A DNA stretch of 64,000 bases from Cryobacterium tagatosivorans (GTDB lineage Bacteria; Actinomycetota; Actinomycetes; Actinomycetales; Microbacteriaceae): the NCBI RefSeq assembly GCF_004402215.1, contig NZ_SOEZ01000070.1:1-64000 (forward strand). Reading direction: 5' to 3'. Every line of letters begins with the position of its first letter. The stretch's first letter is position 1. Positions 1-7,815 of this stretch are shown here, in pieces. Below the pieces are notes generated by a model that ran no database searches, was not told the DNA's origin, and saw only the letters and a program-made list of their open reading frames with translations. The position numbers and the translations under genes were made by a program.

Positions 1-25
1 CCGCCGGACTTAACTTAGAAATACC

Positions 26-55
26 AGGAAAGCCACCCTTCGGGGTGGCTTTCCT
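26..55. terminator. Rho-independent-type hairpin with UUCG loop
   Basis: A perfect 13-bp stem (26-38 with 43-55) closes a TTCG tetraloop. It looks like the terminator of a gene lying left of the window. No long T-run follows, but a second hairpin lies directly downstream. Confidence 0.8.
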
Positions 56-60
56 GCGTT

Positions 61-89
61 AACGGCCACCCTCCCGGGGTGGCCGTTTT
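61..89. terminator. Second tandem terminator hairpin
   Basis: Positions 61-71 pair with 77-87 around a TCCCG loop, followed by TTTT at 86-89. With the preceding hairpin this forms a double terminator between the gene left of the window and the convergent RDD gene. Confidence 0.8.
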
Positions 90-109
90 CTCGTTAACGC
101 ACCCCCGGC

Positions 110-128
110 GGTCGAGCCCGTCGAGACC
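110..128 (+). repeat. 19-bp palindromic repeat GGTCGAGCnnGTCGAGACC, copy 1
   Basis: The near-perfect palindrome GGTCGAGCCCGTCGAGACC lies three bases downstream of the RDD gene stop codon. Related copies occur inside coding sequence at 25783-25801, 25822-25840 and, in reverse orientation, 44099-44117. This is its only clearly intergenic copy in the window. Confidence 0.75.
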
Positions 129-130
129 CG

Positions 131-982
131 TTAGCGCTCCGGGAACCGGTGCGGGCGCCCGGTCAGCACCGGCTTCAGCCGCTCGAGCCGCGCCCGCTGC
201 AGCATCAGGCCCGCGTACTCACGGTCCCGGCGCACCGCGGCGACCCCGGCCAGGAACACCTCCGCCGGCGCATCCGGCACCGGCGAAACGAACACGGCGG
301 CCTCGGCGGCCAGCGTTGCCGCCAGCCTGGCCCGGGTGGCCGGCGTCATCTTCGATGCCTGGAGCAGGAACTGCGCGACCCGGCGGGCCAGCCGGTCGGG
401 GAGCGGGGCCACGTCGACGGTCGCGGCCCAGGCCTCGAGCCCCACCGGCATGCCGGCGGATGCCGGGGGCAGCCGAGGCACACGCTCATGCTGGCTGTAC
501 GTGCCGGCCAGGATGTCGCCGAGTCGCTTGGACCGGCCGTTCAGCAGCGCAGTCATGGCCGCCAGGCCGCCGAAGGTCAGGTAGATCTCGATCACGCCGA
601 CGAGCGCGCGGATGAAGGCGTGCCTCAGCCGGATGGCCCCGCCGTCGTCCCGCACGATCCGGGCGCCGACGGCGAGCTTGCCGAGCGACCGCCCGCCGGT
701 CGCGGTTTCCACGACCATCGGCACGATCAGGATGGAGAACACGAGCCCGGCGATCAGGAGCGCCCGTGCGAGCGCGCTGTCAATGGTGCCCACCAGCCAG
801 CCGACGCCGAGGGCGAAGATCAGGAAGATCCCGAGATAGGCGATCCAGTCGATGATCGTGCCGGCCCCCCGAAGGATGACGCTCGCCGGGCGCACGTCGA
901 GGGCGACGGCCTCCCCCGTCACGAGCTCATGGTCGCCCCGGGCATCATCACCGTGGGCTACCGACATCCGCGGCTCCGCCAT
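131..982 (-). CDS. RDD family membrane protein
   Basis: A 283-residue protein with an RDD domain at about residues 25-165: the RPAS motif, two hydrophobic segments (about 40-62 and 70-92), GRSLGKLAVGARIV, then a third membrane stretch. The C-terminal ~120 residues are soluble and Ala/Arg-rich. RDD proteins are poorly characterised membrane proteins, some linked to transport. It is divergent from a SpoIIM-like gene with only 17 bp between the annotated starts. ATG at 982 is two bases from the likely -10, so the internal ATG at 967 (278 aa) may be the real start. RDD and SpoIIM-like genes are often adjacent in actinobacteria (recollection), suggesting a joint membrane role. Confidence 0.8.
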   Translation of the reverse strand: MAEPRMSVAHGDDARGDHELVTGEAVALDVRPASVILRGAGTIIDWIAYLGIFLIFALGVGWLVGTIDSALARALLIAGLVFSILIVPMVVETATGGRSLGKLAVGARIVRDDGGAIRLRHAFIRALVGVIEIYLTFGGLAAMTALLNGRSKRLGDILAGTYSQHERVPRLPPASAGMPVGLEAWAATVDVAPLPDRLARRVAQFLLQASKMTPATRARLAATLAAEAAVFVSPVPDAPAEVFLAGVAAVRRDREYAGLMLQRARLERLKPVLTGRPHRFPER

Positions 983-984
983 GA

Positions 985-991
985 ATACTAT
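985..991. promoter_or_regulatory. Symmetric bidirectional -10 element
   Basis: The string ATACTAT reads TACTAT on the plus strand (986-991) and TAGTAT on the minus strand (990-985). Both fit TANNNT, and the element sits in the 17-bp gap between the divergent RDD and SpoIIM-like genes. The plus-strand ATG at 1000 begins eight bases after the box, so a leaderless or nearly leaderless transcript is likely. Confidence 0.45.
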
Positions 992-999
992 TGAAGCAG

Positions 1000-1995
1000 A
1001 TGGACCTCGATGCCTACTCAGCCGCGCACCGCGAAGAATGGGATCGCCTTGCCGAGTTGGCGAGGCGCCGCGTGCTCACCGGTGAGCAGGCGGACGAACT
1101 CATCGAGCGCTACCAGGCCGGCGCGACCCAGCTGTCGGCGATCAAGACGGCCGCCGGGTCGACGGTCCAGGGCGACCGGTTGTCGGTGGCGCTCTCGCGC
1201 GCCCGGCTGCGGTTTACCGGCGCGGGTGCCAGCGTGCTCTCGCAACTGCCCCGGTTCTTCGTGCTCCAGCTGCCGGCCGCGTTGTACCGCCTGCGCTGGA
1301 TCACCCTCGGGGTGGCGTTCGTGACCTTCCTCGTCGCCGGGCTCTACGCGGCCTGGGCGTACTCCAACCCGCAGGTCCTCGCGAACTTCGGCTCGGATGC
1401 CCAGCTGCAGAAGCTGGCGAACGAGGACTTCGTCAATTACTACTCGGAGAACCCCGCCGCATCCTTCACCGGAATGGTCTGGACGAACAACGCCTGGATC
1501 GCCGCGCAGTGCATCGCTTTTGGCATCCTCGGCGTCTATGTGCCCTCCATCATCCTGCAGAACGCCCAGAACCTGGGAGTCAACGCCGCCGTCATGTTCG
1601 CGTATGACCAGGGGGACGTCTTCTTCCTCTACATCGCCCCGCACGGGATGCTCGAGCTGACCGCGATCTTCGTGGCGGCGGCCGGCGGCCTGCGGATCTT
1701 CTGGGCCTGGATCGCGCCCGGGGTGCGCACCCGCGGCCTGGCCCTCGCCCAGGACGGCCGCGCGCTGTTCACGGTGGCGATCGGCCTGGTCTTCGTGCTC
1801 TTCGTCTCCGGCGTGATCGAAGGCTTCGTGACGCCGGCCCCGTGGCCGTGGCCGGTGAAGATCGGTATCGGCGCGGTCGGGCTGCTCGCCTTCCTCGCCT
1901 ACATGCTCGTCGTCGGGCGCCGGGCGTTCCGCGCGGGCGAAACCGGCGACCTCGACGAGTTCGAGGCGGGAACCTCAAGGATCTACGCCGGCTGA
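1000..1995 (+). CDS. Stage II sporulation protein M-like (DUF95) membrane protein
   Basis: A 331-residue integral membrane protein of the SpoIIM/DUF95 family. The N-terminus MDLDAYSAAHREEWDRL and the following helical region (ELARRRVLTGEQADELIERYQ) are typical of actinobacterial members. Several hydrophobic segments follow (roughly residues 100-125, 165-190, 215-240, 255-280, 290-315). A TTG at 991 would add three residues, but ATG 1000 matches the family start. Actinobacteria of this type do not sporulate, so the role is not engulfment; envelope or stress functions are possible. It is divergent from the RDD gene and followed by a promoter for the GGDEF-EAL gene. Confidence 0.75.
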   Translation: MDLDAYSAAHREEWDRLAELARRRVLTGEQADELIERYQAGATQLSAIKTAAGSTVQGDRLSVALSRARLRFTGAGASVLSQLPRFFVLQLPAALYRLRWITLGVAFVTFLVAGLYAAWAYSNPQVLANFGSDAQLQKLANEDFVNYYSENPAASFTGMVWTNNAWIAAQCIAFGILGVYVPSIILQNAQNLGVNAAVMFAYDQGDVFFLYIAPHGMLELTAIFVAAAGGLRIFWAWIAPGVRTRGLALAQDGRALFTVAIGLVFVLFVSGVIEGFVTPAPWPWPVKIGIGAVGLLAFLAYMLVVGRRAFRAGETGDLDEFEAGTSRIYAG

Positions 1996-2081
1996 CGGCC
2001 GCCGCACCGCGGCCGGTAACCCGGCGACCCCAACACGGGGCGGAAAGTGCGTGGGCGCCCGGCTGGGGCGGATGTCTCGGC

Positions 2082-2094
2082 TAGTGTCTGATCG
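2082..2094 (+). promoter_or_regulatory. -10 box placing the GGDEF-EAL start as leaderless
   Basis: TAGTGT at 2082-2087 is followed by six bases and then the GTG start at 2094. That spacing puts the expected transcription start on the start codon itself. No Shine-Dalgarno sequence is present. Confidence 0.5.
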
Positions 2095-4595
2095 TGGGTG
2101 AGAAACAAAGACCAACGGGCGTGCAACGCATTGCCTTCGCCGTGTTCGCGGTCCTGGCCCTCGTCCTGGTCATCCGCTCCATCACGCTTCTCCTCCTGGG
2201 CCCGACCGAGTTCTGGGTTATCGGCCTGCTCGGGGTGTTCTGCGCCGCGGCCCTCGAGCTGACCTGGGTCAGGGTGGGCACTGTGCCGCATCGTACGCCG
2301 GTGGTCAGCCTTCCAATCCTCGCGCTGCCGGCACTGGCCCCGGCCATCCCCGCGTCCGCCGGCGGCATGGGCCTCGTCGTGCTCGGCGTTGCGCTCGCCC
2401 TTCTCGTGGAGTCTCGTCGGGTCACGGTCGCCCTCTACAGCGCCGGGCTCGTGGCCGCCGGCTGCATTGCCACCGTCCTGTTCTCCGCCGGGATGCTCGC
2501 TGTGGGGCTCCCCAAGCTCCTGGCCATCGCGATCGGGGCCGGGGGCTACGTCGTCTTCGTCGTCGCCGTCGAATCCCTCCGCCAGCGCCTCACCCGGCCC
2601 CCGGTGGACCTCGGCGGCCGACGTGCCCTGGCTCCCGTGCGTTTCATGGTCGCCATCGTCGGCTGCGGGGCGCTTGCCTCCGGGCTGGCGTACTGGAGCG
2701 ACAACCACGTGCCGATCATCAACTCGGCCTCCGAGGCCACCATCGTCGTGCTGCTCGGCCTGGCCGTCGCGGCCGTCGGGGTCAAGGCGGCCAACAGCCG
2801 GTCGGCGATGCGGCGCCGGCTCCGGGGACTCGTCGCCGGGGGCACGATGCTCATCGCGGGCAACCGTGCGGCCACGGCCGCCCTGGCGGCCGCTCGGCTG
2901 CCGGGCGCCGGAGAGACCGCGCCGGATGCCGTGGACATCCCCGACATCCTCTGCCGCGCGGTCGAGGAAACGGTCGGCGTCGAATCCGTCAGCGTGCGCA
3001 CCAGGCCGCCGGAGCCGGGCGAGCTCGGCGTTGCCGTGAACCTGGTGGCCGGCCAGAGCCACTTCGTCGTCGCCGTGCGCGACCCGATGGACGGGGCGTT
3101 CACCGAGGACGACCGGGTCAGCCTCGAGACGCTTGCCTTCACCGCCGAGGCGGTCGACGAGACCCGCGTCAGCATCGGCGGGCTGACCGTGCGCGCGAAT
3201 ACCGACCCGCTCACCGGCCTGCCCAACTACGGTGCGTTCCAGGTCGCGCTGGCCAACATCAACGACAACCGCGACTACTCCGAGGCGATCGCGGTGCTCT
3301 TCATCGACCTCGACGACTTCAAACGGATGAACGACCGGTACGGCCACCAGGTGGGCGACAGCATCCTCCGGGAAATCGGCCACCGGCTGAGCATGGTTGT
3401 GCGACCGCACGACGTCGTCGCCCGCGTCGGCGGCGACGAGTTCGTGATCATCCTGACGCACCTCAAGTCGCTGGGCGAGGCGAACATCATCGCCGAGCGG
3501 ATCATGACTGCCTCCGGCGAGCCGATGACCGTCGACGGGTCCGCGGTCATCCCGGTGGTCAGCATCGGCCTGGCCTACTCGGCGCACCGCGAGACGGATG
3601 TCAACGAGTTGCTCAAGGACGCCGACCGGAGCATGCTCGCGATCAAGAAGTCGCGGCGCCGCGGCGGGCCGTCCAAGGAGAGCAGCATCAACATCTCCGG
3701 CCACCGTTCCTCCGAGATGAACGACATCGTCGCCCGGGCGATCGACGAGGACCTGCTCCAGCTCGCCTACCAGCCGATCGTCAGCCTCGTCACCGGCCAG
3801 ATCTGGGCCTTCGAGGCCCTCGTGCGCTACACCCACCCCGAACTCGGCCCGCTCTCGCCGTCGTCGCTGGTCGAGAAGGCCAAGGGTCTCGGTCGCCTCG
3901 ACAAGCTGACCCGGCAGGTCGCCGTCAAGGCCATGATCGCGGCCAACGAGTTCCGCCTGATCGAACCCAGGATCGGCTGCATGACCATCAACGTCGAGGC
4001 CGGCCAGATCGTGCCCAAGCGGGTCGGCGATTTCGTCGAGGAACTGGCCGAACGCTACCCCGGCATCTCCCTCTGCCTGGAGCTCAACGAGCGCTCGATG
4101 GCCCGGGTCACCCCGGCCATTCGCGCCCAGGCCGACCACCTCCGCGACATCGGCCTGCTGATCGCCCTCGACGACTACGGCTCCCAGGACTCCTCGGTGG
4201 ACGCCCTCGTGCGGATGCCGATGGACATCCTGAAGATCGACCGCAGCCTGGTCGACGACCTCGACGACGTGCGCCAGCGCGAGGTGCTCACCGCGCTGCA
4301 GGGCTTCGGCGACAAGCTCGAGTATTCGATGATCGTCGAGGGCGTGGAGAGCCAGGCGATGGCCGACCACCTCGGCGCGCTCGGCATCCGCAGCGCCCAG
4401 GGCTTCCACTACGGCACCCCGCAGAGCTTCGAGAACACCGTGGCCCGGCTCGAGGAGTTCGGCGCGAATGCGGTCGTCCCGCGAGCCCCGCGTGCGGGCA
4501 GCGCGGTCAGCGAGGTCGCCGCGGCGGCGAGCACCGCGCAGGCGCTCGAGCAGGCCGGCGACAACGACGTCCTGCCCGTTCCGGCGCCGGTGTAG
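2094..4595 (+). CDS. Membrane GGDEF-EAL cyclic-di-GMP synthase/phosphodiesterase
   Basis: An 833-residue protein beginning at GTG. The first ~270 residues hold several hydrophobic segments; a linker resembling a degenerate GAF region follows at about 280-365. The GGDEF domain (about 370-535) has an intact GGDEF at 446-450, preceded by a product-inhibition I-site RPHD at exactly the canonical five-residue distance. The EAL domain (about 550-790) keeps EAL at 574-576, DDYG at 693-696 and the downstream EGVES motif, so both activities look possible. The C-terminal ~40 residues are Ala-rich. It is transcribed alone. It would set c-di-GMP at the membrane, which in other bacteria affects polysaccharide production; a link to the EPS locus here is inference. 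Confidence 0.9.
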   Translation: MGEKQRPTGVQRIAFAVFAVLALVLVIRSITLLLLGPTEFWVIGLLGVFCAAALELTWVRVGTVPHRTPVVSLPILALPALAPAIPASAGGMGLVVLGVALALLVESRRVTVALYSAGLVAAGCIATVLFSAGMLAVGLPKLLAIAIGAGGYVVFVVAVESLRQRLTRPPVDLGGRRALAPVRFMVAIVGCGALASGLAYWSDNHVPIINSASEATIVVLLGLAVAAVGVKAANSRSAMRRRLRGLVAGGTMLIAGNRAATAALAAARLPGAGETAPDAVDIPDILCRAVEETVGVESVSVRTRPPEPGELGVAVNLVAGQSHFVVAVRDPMDGAFTEDDRVSLETLAFTAEAVDETRVSIGGLTVRANTDPLTGLPNYGAFQVALANINDNRDYSEAIAVLFIDLDDFKRMNDRYGHQVGDSILREIGHRLSMVVRPHDVVARVGGDEFVIILTHLKSLGEANIIAERIMTASGEPMTVDGSAVIPVVSIGLAYSAHRETDVNELLKDADRSMLAIKKSRRRGGPSKESSINISGHRSSEMNDIVARAIDEDLLQLAYQPIVSLVTGQIWAFEALVRYTHPELGPLSPSSLVEKAKGLGRLDKLTRQVAVKAMIAANEFRLIEPRIGCMTINVEAGQIVPKRVGDFVEELAERYPGISLCLELNERSMARVTPAIRAQADHLRDIGLLIALDDYGSQDSSVDALVRMPMDILKIDRSLVDDLDDVRQREVLTALQGFGDKLEYSMIVEGVESQAMADHLGALGIRSAQGFHYGTPQSFENTVARLEEFGANAVVPRAPRAGSAVSEVAAAASTAQALEQAGDNDVLPVPAPV

Positions 4596-4684
4596 CCACC
4601 CGCGAGGCGCTCCGCGACGCTGCCGCGGGCCGCGGCCGGCGGTCGTCCGGTGTCACCGTGCACGGGGCATCCGGTCGCCGCCGA

Positions 4685-4697
4685 TAGAGTGGGAGGG
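4685..4697 (+). promoter_or_regulatory. -10 box for leaderless mqo
   Basis: TAGAGT at 4685-4690 is followed by six bases and GTG at 4697. GGGAGG abuts the GTG with no spacer, too close to work as a ribosome-binding site, so a leaderless transcript is favoured. Confidence 0.5.
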
Positions 4698-6175
4698 TGA
4701 ATGCACAGGCCCCCATCGACGTCGTGCTCATTGGTGGCGGCATCATGAGTGCCACCCTTGGCACCCTCCTCAAGCAGTTGCAGCCCGACTGGAACATCCA
4801 GGTTTACGAGCGCCTCGGCGCCGTCGCCGAGGAAAGTTCCAATCCCTGGAACAACGCCGGCACCGGCCACGCGGCCCTGTGCGAGCTGAACTATATGCCC
4901 GAGGCGCCCGACGGAACCGTCACCGCCGACAAGGCCGTGGCCATCAACGAGCAGTTCCAGATCAGCCGGCAGCTGTGGGCGCACCTCGTGCAGACGGGCG
5001 CCCTGCCCGAGCCCGAGAAGTTCATCAACTCCACCCCGCACATGACCTTCGTGCACGGCAAGGCCAGTGTGGCCTACCTGCGCAAGCGGTTCGCCGCGCT
5101 GCAGGGCCAGCCGTTGTTCGCCGGAATGGAGTACAGCGAAGACCGCGAGACCATCGGCCGGTGGACCCCGCTCCTCACGAAGAAGCGCCCGACCGGCCAG
5201 AAGATCGCCGCGACCCGCATCGAGTCGGGCACCGACGTGGACTTCGGCGCCCTCACCCGCTATCTGTTCGACGACCTGGCCAAACAGGGCGTCGGCATCC
5301 ACGTGAACCGCCAGGTGACCAAGCTGAAGAAGCTGCCGGATGGCACGTGGCGGCTCAACCTGCTGCGCCTGGTCGGCCGCGACAAGAGCACCGTCAACGC
5401 CCGCTTCGTCTTCGTCGGCGCCGGCGGCGGGGCCCTCGCCCTGCTCCAGAACAGCGGCATCCCCGAGGCCAGGGGCTTCGGCGGTTTCCCGATCAGCGGG
5501 CAGTTCCTGCGCACCACCAACCCGAAGGTCGTCGCCCAGCACAAGGCGAAGGTCTACGGCAAGGCCGCCGTCGGCGCCCCGCCCATGTCGGTGCCGCACC
5601 TGGACACCCGCGTCGTCGAGGGGGAGTCCTCGCTGATGTTCGGCCCCTACGCCGGGTTCACCCCGAAGTTCCTCAAGTCGAGCACCTGGCTCGACCTCCC
5701 GTTCTCGATCCGCACGCACAACCTGGTGCCGATGCTCGCCGTTGGCTGGCACAACTTCAGCCTGGTGAGCTACCTCGTCGGCGAGGTGCTCGCGACGCGC
5801 AAGAAGAAGCTCGCCGCGCTGCAGGAGTTCATGCCCACCGCGAAGATGGAGGACTGGGAGCTGATCACGGCCGGCCAGCGCGTGCAGGTGATGAAGAAGG
5901 ATGTCGAGAAGGGTGGCGTGCTCCAGTTCGGCACCGAGGTCATCACCTCGGCCGACGGCAGCATCGCGGGCCTCCTCGGCGCCTCGCCCGGAGCATCCAC
6001 GGCCGCGCCGATCATGGTCGACCTGCTGGGGCGCTGCTTCCCCGACCGGATCGCCGCCTGGGAACCTCAGCTGCGCCGGATGATCCCCAGCTACGGCACG
6101 AAGCTCTCCGACGACCCGGTCGCCGCCGCGGCCTCGCTCGCCGAGACCGCCGCCGCCCTGCACCTCACCGCGTAG
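4697..6175 (+). CDS. mqo: Malate:quinone oxidoreductase
   Basis: A 492-residue FAD-dependent, membrane-associated dehydrogenase that oxidises malate to oxaloacetate and passes electrons to the quinone pool. The N-terminal dinucleotide-binding motif GGGIMSATLG is at about residues 13-22, followed by the family signatures YERL...EESSNPWNNAGTGH and CELNYMP. Full-length coverage and the C-terminal segment containing GLLGASPGAST fit Mqo. It starts at GTG (V1 NAQAPIDVVLIGGG). It stands alone between the GGDEF-EAL gene and an unrelated ATPase gene. Nothing looks truncated. Confidence 0.95.
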   Translation: MNAQAPIDVVLIGGGIMSATLGTLLKQLQPDWNIQVYERLGAVAEESSNPWNNAGTGHAALCELNYMPEAPDGTVTADKAVAINEQFQISRQLWAHLVQTGALPEPEKFINSTPHMTFVHGKASVAYLRKRFAALQGQPLFAGMEYSEDRETIGRWTPLLTKKRPTGQKIAATRIESGTDVDFGALTRYLFDDLAKQGVGIHVNRQVTKLKKLPDGTWRLNLLRLVGRDKSTVNARFVFVGAGGGALALLQNSGIPEARGFGGFPISGQFLRTTNPKVVAQHKAKVYGKAAVGAPPMSVPHLDTRVVEGESSLMFGPYAGFTPKFLKSSTWLDLPFSIRTHNLVPMLAVGWHNFSLVSYLVGEVLATRKKKLAALQEFMPTAKMEDWELITAGQRVQVMKKDVEKGGVLQFGTEVITSADGSIAGLLGASPGASTAAPIMVDLLGRCFPDRIAAWEPQLRRMIPSYGTKLSDDPVAAAASLAETAAALHLTA

Positions 6176-6227
6176 CGCGCCAGCGCGCACGGGTGCCCGG
6201 CGTGCGTGACCGGGCCTGGGGCGGTTT

Positions 6228-6307
6228 GAAAATGTATCCCTCTTAGGTTGTTGCACAACAGAAGACGTATACCTTGAATGTTGTTGCACAATAGAAAATG
6301 TATACCT
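6228..6307. repeat. Array of 33-bp-period direct repeats upstream of the AAA+ ATPase
   Basis: GAAAATGTATCCCT (6228), GAAGACGTATACCT (6261) and GAAAATGTATACCT (6294) recur at exactly 33-bp spacing. The last two are each preceded by GTTGTTGCACAA(C/T)A, at 6247 and 6280. Each full unit contains an inverted repeat GTTGT-TGC-ACAAC (imperfect in the second copy) and the palindrome GTATAC. The array ends 16 bp before the -10 of the ATPase gene. It resembles an operator array or iterons. It is much more AT-rich than its surroundings. Confidence 0.8.
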
Positions 6308-6323
6308 AGGGGTCAAAGCCCCA

Positions 6324-6336
6324 TAGACTCGGTGCA
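6324..6336 (+). promoter_or_regulatory. -10 box for leaderless ATPase gene
   Basis: TAGACT at 6324-6329 is followed by six bases and ATG at 6336, the same geometry as at 2094 and 4697. It lies just downstream of the 33-bp repeat array, so proteins bound there could control it. Confidence 0.5.
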
Positions 6337-7766
6337 TGGCAACATCGATCGGTCTACTCGCTCAGGAGCTCAGCAATGGGAATCCGTGGTGGCGTGGTGG
6401 AACCCAATGGGTTGCGCGGGATCCGGACCTCAGTGAAGTTGCGCAGGCGCCGTTGAGCTACGAGTCGGGCTGCCTCGACGATTTGGAACCCGGGAATCTC
6501 TACATCCTGCGCGGGCCGCGCAGAGTAGGGAAAACTGTGGCCGTGAAGCAGACCATTCGGCGACTGCTTGACGACGACGTTCGGCCGACCAGAATAATCC
6601 GTGTCGCGGTGGACGGATGGGACGCGAAAGCGCTGAGGACCCTGGTAGCGAACTCCACGCTCCCGGTTCTGCGCGAGGGCGAAACGCGGTTCTGGTTCCT
6701 CGACGAGGTTTCCGCAGTGTCGGGCGACTGGGCACAGCAGTTGAAGTGGCTGCGTGACAACGATGAGCAATTCCGGAGGGACACCGTGGTCCTCACCGGC
6801 TCGAACGCACGAGCACTGACAGTAGCCGGCGGTGTCCTCGCAGGACGACGCGGACGTGGGGCGCACCTCGACCGGATTCTGCTACCCATGGGTTTCAGAA
6901 CCTTTGCGTCGACGATCCTGCGCGGCGATGTGCCGCCCGGAGGGCACCTTGCCGTGGCGGCGCTGCGCACCCACGAAGCGAAAGGGCGGTACGAAGACTC
7001 GATTCCGTGGCTGGACGGGCTCACAAGGGCCTGGGAACAGTACCTGCTCTACGGAGGTTTTCCTCGCTCGGTCTCGGCTCTTCTCGACGGCCAACCGGTC
7101 CCAGAGTCCTTTGTGGACGACCTATTCGACGTTGTCTCCGCGGACGTGTTCAAAAACAGCCAGCTTCCAGCAGTTACCGAGATGGCGCTTCTTGAAAGGC
7201 TGTGGAAAAGCACTGCAACTCCAGCCAACGTGACATCCATCGGCGAAGACGTTGGCATCAGCAATCAGGTCGTCACCCGACACATCGAATATCTGCGCGA
7301 TGCGTTCCTGCTGTGGGCGTGCCCGCAACGCCAGGACACCAGATGGCTTCCGAAGCCGAAATCCCAGAGCAAACTCTATGCCGTCGATCCCCTTGTCGCG
7401 CGCCTGCCGCACCTGAGGAATTCTGCGCGGCCCGACCTCGACCCGACCGTGCTAACTGAGATGCAGATCGGAATGGCCATGCGGCGCAGGGTGCTCGTCG
7501 ACCGGCCGACAGCGGGCAATGACGACTTCTTGTTCTACACCCGCACTCCTGCCCGAAAGGAGATCGACTTCGTTTCCACCGACCTCGGGGGCGTGGCGAT
7601 CGAAGGCAAGTACACCGATCGGGGCTCGTGGAGAAGCGAAGCCGCCACGGTGAACGCGTCGGTATGGGACGGAATCCTCGTCACAAGAAACGTACTCGAC
7701 ATGGCCGACGCGGAGACCGCGTGGGCGGTACCGGCAGGAATTCTTGCCTACTTTCTGGACGTGTGA
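6336..7766 (+). CDS. AAA+ ATPase of the DUF4143 / COG1373 type
   Basis: A 476-residue P-loop ATPase. Walker A GPRRVGKT lies at about residue 60-67; a Walker B-like FWFLDEV is near residue 128-134; LTGSNARAL near 155 resembles the sensor region. A winged-helix-like segment follows (about 285-345), and a C-terminal nuclease-like fold is suggested by REIDFV and VAIEGKY. This layout matches the archaeal-type ATPase/DUF4143 family, whose cellular role is unsettled. Lower GC, less biased codon use and an unusual upstream repeat array suggest horizontal acquisition. It is convergent with the sensor kinase gene. No toxin-like partner is next to it. Confidence 0.75.
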   Translation: MATSIGLLAQELSNGNPWWRGGTQWVARDPDLSEVAQAPLSYESGCLDDLEPGNLYILRGPRRVGKTVAVKQTIRRLLDDDVRPTRIIRVAVDGWDAKALRTLVANSTLPVLREGETRFWFLDEVSAVSGDWAQQLKWLRDNDEQFRRDTVVLTGSNARALTVAGGVLAGRRGRGAHLDRILLPMGFRTFASTILRGDVPPGGHLAVAALRTHEAKGRYEDSIPWLDGLTRAWEQYLLYGGFPRSVSALLDGQPVPESFVDDLFDVVSADVFKNSQLPAVTEMALLERLWKSTATPANVTSIGEDVGISNQVVTRHIEYLRDAFLLWACPQRQDTRWLPKPKSQSKLYAVDPLVARLPHLRNSARPDLDPTVLTEMQIGMAMRRRVLVDRPTAGNDDFLFYTRTPARKEIDFVSTDLGGVAIEGKYTDRGSWRSEAATVNASVWDGILVTRNVLDMADAETAWAVPAGILAYFLDV

Positions 7767-7815
7767 CCGCCCCGGTCCCGATCCGGTGGGTCGCATTGTC
7801 CATGCTGCGGCCGAT

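Noticed and set aside
1983-4409. 808-residue minus-strand open frame
   Set aside because: It is the antisense shadow of the GGDEF-EAL gene; the product is His/Asp/Gly-rich low complexity with no domain, typical of high-GC third-position bias.
6228-6307. CRISPR array reading of the period-33 repeats
   Set aside because: Only two full units and one partial one, with no unique spacers: almost the whole period is conserved, and no cas genes are near.
4409-6337. 642-residue minus-strand open frame opposite mqo
   Set aside because: It is an antisense shadow of mqo. Its repetitive N-terminus (RYTFSIVQQHS-type) only reflects the 33-bp DNA repeats.
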